Assembly (NCBI RefSeq): GCF_026343115.1
Contig: NZ_JAPEMC010000001.1
Coordinates: forward strand, 5,311,001 to 5,375,000
Reading direction: 5' to 3'
Origin: Streptomyces sp. NBC_00102
Lineage (GTDB): Bacteria > Actinomycetota > Actinomycetes > Streptomycetales > Streptomycetaceae
DNA: 64,000 nucleotides
In this document: one piece after another, positions 58,916 through 64,000 of the stretch
Numbering within the stretch: position 1 is the first letter of the stretch
How the letters are laid out: the number at the start of each line of letters is the position of its first letter
The notes under the pieces: model-generated
Databases searched by the model: none
What the model was told of the DNA's origin: nothing
What the model saw: only the letters and a program-made list of their open reading frames with translations
Made by a program: the position numbers and the translations under genes

Positions 58916-60037
58916 GTGGACGTGCAGAAGAAGCTCGACGAGATCGTCGAGGCGGTCGGGAACGCCCGGTCCATGCCCATGTCGGCCTCGTGCGTGATCA
59001 ACCGCGCCGATCTGCTCGGGATGCTCGAAGAGCTCCGCGAAGCACTGCCCGGCTCGCTCGCGCACGCCGAGGAGGTCATCGGCGGCAGTGAGCAGCTCGT
59101 CGACCGGGCCCGCCAGGAGGCGGAGCGGATCATCGAGTCCGCCCACGCCGAGCGCGGCTCGCTCGTCTCCGGCACCGAGATCGTCGTACGGGCCCAGGCC
59201 GAGGCCGACCGCGTCCTGGCCGAGGCCCGCCGCGAGGCCGCCGAGGTCAAGGCGGAGGCCGACGAGTACGTCGACAGCAAGCTCGCCAACTTCGAGGTCG
59301 TCCTCACCAAGACCATCGGTTCCGTGGACCGGGGCCGGGAGAAGCTGCTCGGCCGCAGCCAGGGCCTGGACGAGCAGGGCTACGAGGACCCCGACTTCGC
59401 CGAGGCCCCCGAGCGCAGCGCCGACCCGGAGACGCTCCAGCGCCGTGCCGACGAGTACGTCGACACCAAGCTCGGCGCCTTCGAGGCCGTCCTCGGCAAG
59501 ACCCTGGAAGCGGTGGGCCGCGGCCGGCAGAAGCTGCACGGCCGGGTGGCCACCGACGACCTCGGCGTGCACATGGCCGCCCAGGACGCCGCCGGCGGCC
59601 AGGGCCACACCAGCGACGCCGACTATCTGGCGGGTCTGGCCGAGCTCGCCGACCCGGAGCCGCCGCAGGCATCCCCGAACTACCCGGCGCGGCCCCAGTC
59701 CCCGTACGCCGAGCCCGTCCAGGCCTACGACTACCAGCAGCCGGTCCAGCAGGACGCGTACGGCTACGAGCAGCCGCAGGACGGTTACGCGCGGCAGGAC
59801 GGCTACGAGCAGCCGCAGCAGGACGTGTACGCCTACCAGCAGCAGGCGTACGACCCGAACGCCTACCAGCCGCAGGACGGGCTCAGCGGGCAGACCGGGC
59901 AGACCGGGCAGCCCGAATACGGATGGGCCGACCAGCAGCAGCCCCAGCAGCCGCAGCCCGCGCTCGACGAGACCAGCCTCTTCGACACCAGCATGATCGA
60001 CCTGGAGCAGCTGCGCCGGTACGAACAGGGCCACTGA
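58916..60037 (+). CDS. Coiled-coil protein, DivIVA / ATP-synthase-b-like, with Gln/Tyr-rich tail
   Basis: A 373-residue cytoplasmic protein. An N-terminal helix (VQKKLDEIVEAVGNARSMPMSASCVINRADLL, in parts) leads into a long Ala/Glu coiled coil (about 30-215). The coil includes two copies of a 33-residue unit beginning ADEYVD(S/T)KL at about residues 115 and 178. The C-terminal half (about 250-355) is disordered and rich in Gln, Tyr and Pro (YDYQQPVQQDAYGYEQPQ), ending SLFDTSMIDLEQLRRYEQGH. Such proteins are annotated as cell-division-initiation or F0-b-like in Streptomyces and may scaffold polar growth; the function is unproven. The start is GTG 58916, and GTG 58922 is also possible. Confidence 0.75.
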   Translation: MDVQKKLDEIVEAVGNARSMPMSASCVINRADLLGMLEELREALPGSLAHAEEVIGGSEQLVDRARQEAERIIESAHAERGSLVSGTEIVVRAQAEADRVLAEARREAAEVKAEADEYVDSKLANFEVVLTKTIGSVDRGREKLLGRSQGLDEQGYEDPDFAEAPERSADPETLQRRADEYVDTKLGAFEAVLGKTLEAVGRGRQKLHGRVATDDLGVHMAAQDAAGGQGHTSDADYLAGLAELADPEPPQASPNYPARPQSPYAEPVQAYDYQQPVQQDAYGYEQPQDGYARQDGYEQPQQDVYAYQQQAYDPNAYQPQDGLSGQTGQTGQPEYGWADQQQPQQPQPALDETSLFDTSMIDLEQLRRYEQGH

Positions 60038-60068
60038 CCGGGCGCCGCAAGGCCCCCACCGGTCCGGA

Positions 60069-60098
60069 TTGGGTGCTGAGCGGTACGTCAAGTATCCT
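60069..60098 (+). promoter_or_regulatory. Promoter of the DUF177-rpmF-rnc-mutM gene run
   Basis: -35 TTGGGT (60069-60074), an 18-base spacer, then -10 TATCCT (60093-60098), about 110 bases upstream of the DUF177 gene. Confidence 0.55.
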
Positions 60099-60211
60099 GG
60101 CTCCTCGGTCGCGCGTATCTCCGCCGATCCCGGCTGCCCGTTTCGACTCCGGAACGGCCGGCCCCTCCCGACGCAGTGCGATGCACATGAATCCCGAAAG
60201 CAGGAAAAGCC

Positions 60212-60853
60212 CTGAACGGCCACCTCGACCACCGCAATCCTCTCGTGTTCGATACGCACGAGCTGGGTCGGCGTCCCGGTGCCCTGAAGCGGCTGACCCG
60301 CTCGGTGGAAGCACCGAGGGACCTGGGTATCGACGGCGTCATCGGCGTGCCGGAAGGCGCAACGCTGACGCTGGACCTCCGCCTCGAATCGGTCATGGAA
60401 GGGGTGCTCGTCACAGGCACCGCCCGTGCAACCGCCGAGGGGGAGTGCGTAAGGTGTCTGGAGCCGCTGACCTTCGAGGTCGAAGCGGACTTCCAGGAAC
60501 TGTTCTCGTACCCTGACGCCGACGACCGGGGTCGCAGCAAGACTGCGGACCCGGCCGACGACGCCGAGGACGACGAGGACGAGTTTTTCCTTGAGGACGG
60601 CTTGTTCGACCTCGAAACGGTGCTGCGTGACGCGGTAGTGCTCGCACTGCCGATGCAGCCGGTGTGCACGGAGACCTGTGCCGGTCTGTGTTCCGAATGC
60701 GGAATCAGGCTGGACGGGAATCCTGGCCACCACCACGATGCCGCCGACCCCCGGTGGGCGGCACTGCAAGGACTCGCCGAGACCGTTCAGGACGGCGAGA
60801 AGGACAACATGGGCGGCGCCGAGCCTGGCGTCGACGAGAAGCAGGAGAAGTAG
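60212..60853 (+). CDS. DUF177 (YceD) family protein
   Basis: About 213 residues. YceD proteins are encoded directly before rpmF across bacteria and affect 23S rRNA levels. Here two Cys motifs are visible ([10 protein letters not shown], about residue 73, and [13 protein letters not shown], about 150-162), which probably bind zinc. An acidic linker ([14 protein letters not shown]) separates them. The conventional start would be GTG 60245, but it has no ribosome site and cuts off [15 protein letters not shown], which I recall as conserved at the N-terminus of Streptomyces homologues. CTG 60212 has AGGAAAAG upstream and restores it, so I place the start there with caution. rpmF follows after two bases. 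Confidence 0.8.
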   Translation: MNGHLDHRNPLVFDTHELGRRPGALKRLTRSVEAPRDLGIDGVIGVPEGATLTLDLRLESVMEGVLVTGTARATAEGECVRCLEPLTFEVEADFQELFSYPDADDRGRSKTADPADDAEDDEDEFFLEDGLFDLETVLRDAVVLALPMQPVCTETCAGLCSECGIRLDGNPGHHHDAADPRWAALQGLAETVQDGEKDNMGGAEPGVDEKQEK

Positions 60854-60855
60854 CC

Positions 60856-61029
60856 GTGGCTGTTCCGAAGCGGAAGATGTCGCGCAGCAACACGCGCCAC
60901 CGCCGGTCGCAGTGGAAGGCTGCGGTCCCCACCCTGGTTTCGTGCGAGCGTTGCCAGGAGCCGAAGCTCCAGCACATTGCGTGCCCGAGCTGCGGCACGT
61001 ACAACAAGCGCCAGGTCCTCGAAGTCTGA
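60856..61029 (+). CDS. rpmF: 50S ribosomal protein L32
   Basis: A 57-residue ribosomal protein starting at GTG 60856 with AGGAGAAG upstream. [20 protein letters not shown] is the invariant N-terminus. A zinc ribbon is formed by CERC and CPSC ([20 protein letters not shown]), so this is the zinc-binding form. It lies two bases after the DUF177 gene and is followed by rnc after 19 bases, the usual bacterial order. Confidence 0.95.
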   Translation: MAVPKRKMSRSNTRHRRSQWKAAVPTLVSCERCQEPKLQHIACPSCGTYNKRQVLEV

Positions 61030-61048
61030 GTGGCTGGTGAGAGGCACG

Positions 61049-61873
61049 ATGTCTGAGTTGTCCCACGCCAAGAAGCAGGCAGACAACGTCAACACAGCCT
61101 CGTCCCACACGCTTCTGGAAGGGCGGCTCGGGTATCACCTTGAGTCCGCCCTTCTGGTGCGTGCGCTGACCCACCGTTCGTTCGCATACGAGAACGGCGG
61201 TCTGCCCACCAACGAGCGGCTCGAATTCCTCGGGGATTCGGTGCTCGGCCTGGTGGTCACGGACACGCTGTACCGCACCCACCCCGACCTGCCCGAAGGC
61301 CAGCTGGCCAAGTTGCGGGCCGCGGTGGTCAACTCACGTGCACTCGCGGAAGTGGGCCGCGGCCTAGAACTCGGCTCCTTCATCCGGCTCGGCCGCGGTG
61401 AAGAGGGCACGGGTGGCCGGGACAAGGCTTCCATCCTCGCCGACACCCTTGAAGCGGTGATCGGCGCGGTCTATCTCGATCAGGGCCTCGACGCGGCCTC
61501 GGAGCTGGTCCACCGGCTCTTCGACCCGCTCATCGACCGGTCCTCGAACCTCGGTGCCGGCCTGGACTGGAAGACCAGTCTCCAGGAGCTCACCGCGAGC
61601 GAGGGTCTCGGAGTTCCCGAGTACCTCGTCACGGAGACCGGCCCGGACCACGAGAAGATCTTTACTGCTGCCGCTCGCGTCGGTGGTGTCTCGTACGGCA
61701 CCGGCACCGGTCGTAGCAAGAAGGAAGCGGAGCAGCAGGCGGCCGAGTCCGCCTGGCGCGAGATCAGCGCCGCCGCCGAAGCGAGGGCGACCGCGGAGAA
61801 GTCCGCGATCGACGCAGGGGCCGCCGACACCCCTGCCGAACCCCCGCGGGACACGGACGTTTCTCCGGCCTGA
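61049..61873 (+). CDS. rnc: Ribonuclease III
   Basis: A 274-residue double-strand-specific RNase for rRNA and mRNA processing; in Streptomyces rnc mutants (absB) lose antibiotic production. The catalytic domain has the signature [16 protein letters not shown] (about 51-66) and [13 protein letters not shown] (about 131-143), which supply the Asp/Glu metal ligands. The dsRNA-binding domain (about 170-240) contains [11 protein letters not shown] and [16 protein letters not shown]-terminal Ala/Asp tail follows. ATG 61049 has GAGAGG four bases upstream; a GTG 12 bases earlier is in frame. Confidence 0.94.
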   Translation: MSELSHAKKQADNVNTASSHTLLEGRLGYHLESALLVRALTHRSFAYENGGLPTNERLEFLGDSVLGLVVTDTLYRTHPDLPEGQLAKLRAAVVNSRALAEVGRGLELGSFIRLGRGEEGTGGRDKASILADTLEAVIGAVYLDQGLDAASELVHRLFDPLIDRSSNLGAGLDWKTSLQELTASEGLGVPEYLVTETGPDHEKIFTAAARVGGVSYGTGTGRSKKEAEQQAAESAWREISAAAEARATAEKSAIDAGAADTPAEPPRDTDVSPA

Positions 61874-61973
61874 CCCCGTTCGCGACCCCCCGGTGCCCCG
61901 TGCGCCGGGGGGTCGTGGCATTTCCCGTCACCTTCCCCCGATTTCCCCCCTGGCTCTCTGGAGGAGCTTCACC

Positions 61974-62831
61974 GTGCCCGAGCTGCCCGAGGTCGAAGTC
62001 GTACGCCGGGGTCTGGAACGCTGGGTCGCCGGCCGGACCGTCTCCGAGGTGGAGGTCATGCACCCGCGCTCGGTGCGACGCCACCTCGCGGGCGGGGTGG
62101 ACTTCGCGGCCCGGCTGACCGGCACGCGTCTGGGAACCGCCATGCGGCGCGGCAAGTACCTGTGGATTCCGCTGGAGGACGAGCCCGTCTCCCTCCTCGG
62201 CCATCTCGGGATGAGCGGCCAGCTGCTGGTACGGCCCTTCGACGCCCCGGACGAGAAGCACCTGCGGATCAGGATGCGCTTCGACGACACCCTCGGCACC
62301 GATCTGCGCTTCGTCGACCAGCGCACCTTCGGCGGGCTCTCGCTGCACCCCACCACCGCGGACGGGCTCCCCGACGTCATCGCGCACATCGCCCGCGACC
62401 CCCTCGACCCCGCCTTCGACGACGCGGCCTTCCACACCGCGCTGCGCCTGCGCCGTACGACGGTCAAACGGGCCCTGCTCGACCAGTCGCTGATCAGTGG
62501 CGTCGGCAACATCTACGCGGACGAGGCGCTCTGGCGCGCGAAACTCCACTACGACCGGGCCACCGCGACCCTCACCCGCCCCAAGTCCGCCGAGCTGCTC
62601 GGCCACGTCCGGGACGTGATGAACGCGGCGCTCGCCCAGGGCGGCACCAGCTTCGACAGCCTGTACGTCAACGTGAACGGTGAATCCGGCTACTTCGACC
62701 GTTCGCTCGACGCCTACGGCCGCGAGGGCGAGCCCTGCCACCGCTGCGGCACCGCCATGCGCCGCCGCCCCTGGATGAACCGCTCCAGCTACTTCTGCCC
62801 GAACTGCCAGCGGCCGCCCCGGGCGCGGTGA
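61974..62831 (+). CDS. mutM: Formamidopyrimidine-DNA glycosylase
   Basis: A 285-residue base-excision repair enzyme removing 8-oxoguanine and Fapy. The N-terminal [14 protein letters not shown] supplies the catalytic Pro2 and Glu3. GKYLWIPL and LGMSGQLLV carry the conserved Lys and Met, and the H2TH region is [17 protein letters not shown]. The C-terminal zinc finger is C-x2-C (CHRCG) ... C-x2-C (CPNCQ), about 250-280. The start is GTG 61974 with GGAGGAG eight bases upstream. It follows rnc after 100 bases and ends in a long hairpin. Confidence 0.94.
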   Translation: MPELPEVEVVRRGLERWVAGRTVSEVEVMHPRSVRRHLAGGVDFAARLTGTRLGTAMRRGKYLWIPLEDEPVSLLGHLGMSGQLLVRPFDAPDEKHLRIRMRFDDTLGTDLRFVDQRTFGGLSLHPTTADGLPDVIAHIARDPLDPAFDDAAFHTALRLRRTTVKRALLDQSLISGVGNIYADEALWRAKLHYDRATATLTRPKSAELLGHVRDVMNAALAQGGTSFDSLYVNVNGESGYFDRSLDAYGREGEPCHRCGTAMRRRPWMNRSSYFCPNCQRPPRAR

Positions 62832-62874
62832 AGCCGGTTCGGCCCGGCGACGCACGGACGGGCCGGTCCACGAC

Positions 62875-62918
62875 GACGGCGGCCGCCCGGAACCCCAAGG
62901 TCCCGGGCGGCCGCCGTC
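62875..62918. terminator. Bidirectional terminator between mutM and the following minus-strand gene
   Basis: GACGGCGGCCGCCCGGAACC pairs with its near-perfect complement ending at 62918, around a CCAA loop, with one mismatch in 20 pairs. Confidence 0.8.
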
Positions 62919-62928
62919 ACTGTCGGGA

Positions 62929-64000
62929 TCAGCAGGGGAAGGTGCCGCGGTAGAGCGCGTGTCCGTACGAGGAGCTCCCGGAGCCGAAGCCGTAGACGCC
63001 GTCGTCGCTCCAGACCGCTTCGCGCAGGCCGGCGACGCACGTGGAAGCCGGCGCGAGGGCGAAGCCCTCCAGGTTGTCGGCCGGCATGACGGCCGGGTTC
63101 GTGTAGGTCACGTCCGGCACGATCGAGCCGGTGGAGCCGACCTTCATGAAGGTGTGCGTCTCGCCGCAGGTGTTGTCGCAGGTCGCGACGAGGCGCTGGG
63201 TACCGGCGTCGAACATCACGTCCATCACGGAGGTCTTGCCGGTGGCGATCGTCGCGAACGTGGTGAAGGTACCGTCGGAGTTCAGGCCGTAGACGTGCAG
63301 CGAGCCGTCGTACTCCAGCCCGGCGAAGAACAGGCCGGCCCCGTGTGACGGGTAATTCGCCGGGTCGTAGGCGGCGTGGGTGAGCGGGTCGATCCAGCCG
63401 TTCGCGGTCAGCCAGGTGTCCGGCACGTACCCGACACCCTCGAAGCCCAGGTTGGCGTCGTCCTTGTCACCGGTGTCCAACTGCGGGAACTGCGCGGTCA
63501 TGTCCCACTGGTGCACCGGCGTCAGCGTCGAACCGGTCGCCGTCGGGTCGAACTCCAGGATGGTGTCCTTGGGCGCCGTGTTCTTGGTGTTGTCGCGCTC
63601 GGAGGTGACGTAGAGGTGGCCGTTGCCGCCGATCGTCAGACCCTCGGAGTCCGGCTCGCCGGAGCCGCCCGCGAAGCGGATCTGCTTGCCGGTCGCGCTC
63701 CAGGACGCGTCCGGAATCCACTTGCCGTTGCTTTTGACCAGCTTGTAGAGCCAGTTCTTGTTCTTGGCGGCCCACAGCACCGACGGGTTGGCCGGGTCGA
63801 ATGCCAGGCCGCTCACGTCCCGGCCTTCCGGGCCGGTGGACGTGGTGAACGCACAGACGTCGTCCGCGATCGTGACGTCCGCCCCGCCGGGCCACGCGAG
63901 GGTGCCGGTCGGCGTGGAGCCCGTACCGGAGGCCGATTCGGGGGTGCAGCCGCTGGTGAGGGAACCGCCGCCGCCCAGCAGCTCGCCGGCAGGGGTGCCG
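62929..64000 (-). CDS. Secreted protein with esterase-like/phytase-like beta-propeller, N-terminus outside the window
   Basis: The visible 357 codons are the C-terminal part; the frame continues beyond base 64000. A Gly/Ser/Thr-rich linker (STPTGTLAWPGG) leads to repeated beta-propeller-like blades. They include DVSGLAFDPANPSVLWAAKNK, GGNGHLYVTSERDN, DTILEFDP, NLGFEGVGYVPD, DNLEGFALAP and SVMDVMFD, with Cys pairs (CDNTCGET, TFPC at the end) suggesting an extracellular location. It resembles the esterase-like domain that often follows lamin-tail domains in Streptomyces exoproteins. Substrate and catalytic residues are not identified. Confidence 0.7.
   Translation of the reverse strand, partial: GTPAGELLGGGGSLTSGCTPESASGTGSTPTGTLAWPGGADVTIADDVCAFTTSTGPEGRDVSGLAFDPANPSVLWAAKNKNWLYKLVKSNGKWIPDASWSATGKQIRFAGGSGEPDSEGLTIGGNGHLYVTSERDNTKNTAPKDTILEFDPTATGSTLTPVHQWDMTAQFPQLDTGDKDDANLGFEGVGYVPDTWLTANGWIDPLTHAAYDPANYPSHGAGLFFAGLEYDGSLHVYGLNSDGTFTTFATIATGKTSVMDVMFDAGTQRLVATCDNTCGETHTFMKVGSTGSIVPDVTYTNPAVMPADNLEGFALAPASTCVAGLREAVWSDDGVYGFGSGSSSYGHALYRGTFPC

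Overview
The window is high-GC actinobacterial DNA and almost certainly comes from a Streptomyces chromosome. The evidence is GC-rich third codon positions, many GTG and TTG starts, a lysine-tailed HU protein (HupS type), an acyl-CoA carboxylase epsilon subunit, conservon operons (CvnA-B-C-D), and the order cimA - pccB/pccE - conservon - FAH hydrolase - gltX - ndgR/leuCD - hupS - cofC/plsC/gpsA/ddl - thiL/thiD - rpmB - DAK2 - recG - rsmD - coaD - DUF177/rpmF/rnc/mutM. From memory this order matches the core of Streptomyces genomes; I could not run an alignment.

Layout. Bases 1-4.7 kb hold the end of a GntR regulator, a HAD hydrolase, a CsbD protein, an MHS-type transporter and citramalate synthase (cimA), which is preceded by what looks like a complete leader-peptide attenuator. 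Bases 4.7-23.2 kb look like an accessory, secretion-oriented segment: a GH30 glycosidase, a LacI regulator, a GH3 beta-glucosidase, a membrane protein, a large sedolisin/kelch exoprotease, a methyltransferase, a YceI protein, a small M15-like secreted peptidase, an intact IS30-family element and a GH64 beta-1,3-glucanase under a palindromic operator. Bases 23.6-25.5 kb hold the acyl-CoA carboxylase beta and epsilon genes. Bases 25.7-36.6 kb hold two complete tandem conservons on the minus strand.

From 37 kb onward the content is housekeeping. It includes gltX followed by a Gln/Glu tRNA array, the isopropylmalate isomerase genes with their divergent IclR-type regulator, and HupS. Coenzyme F420 and phospholipid genes, ddl and thiamine kinases follow. 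The last part carries L28 and L32, RecG, RsmD, CoaD, RNase III and Fpg. The window ends inside a secreted protein on the minus strand.

How the genes connect. cimA, leuC and leuD feed branched-chain amino acid synthesis; cimA appears to be controlled by translation of an ATT-ATT leader peptide and leuCD by the divergent NdgR-like repressor. The GH3, GH30 and GH64 enzymes, the sedolisin and the M15-like protein form an extracellular polymer-degrading set. GltX sits next to Gln and Glu tRNAs, both of which it is expected to charge in an organism using the indirect Gln-tRNA route.

The most interesting signals are: (i) the cimA leader and attenuator; (ii) an IS30 element inserted in the loop of a long convergent-gene terminator, with its own 41-base hairpin abutting the transposase start; (iii) the tandem conservons, whose GTPase genes share a 416-base identical tract that suggests gene conversion; (iv) repeated TAnnnT boxes 5-9 bases before start codons, suggesting leaderless mRNAs; and (v) a 183-base exact duplication of a tRNA-Gln/tRNA-Glu block.
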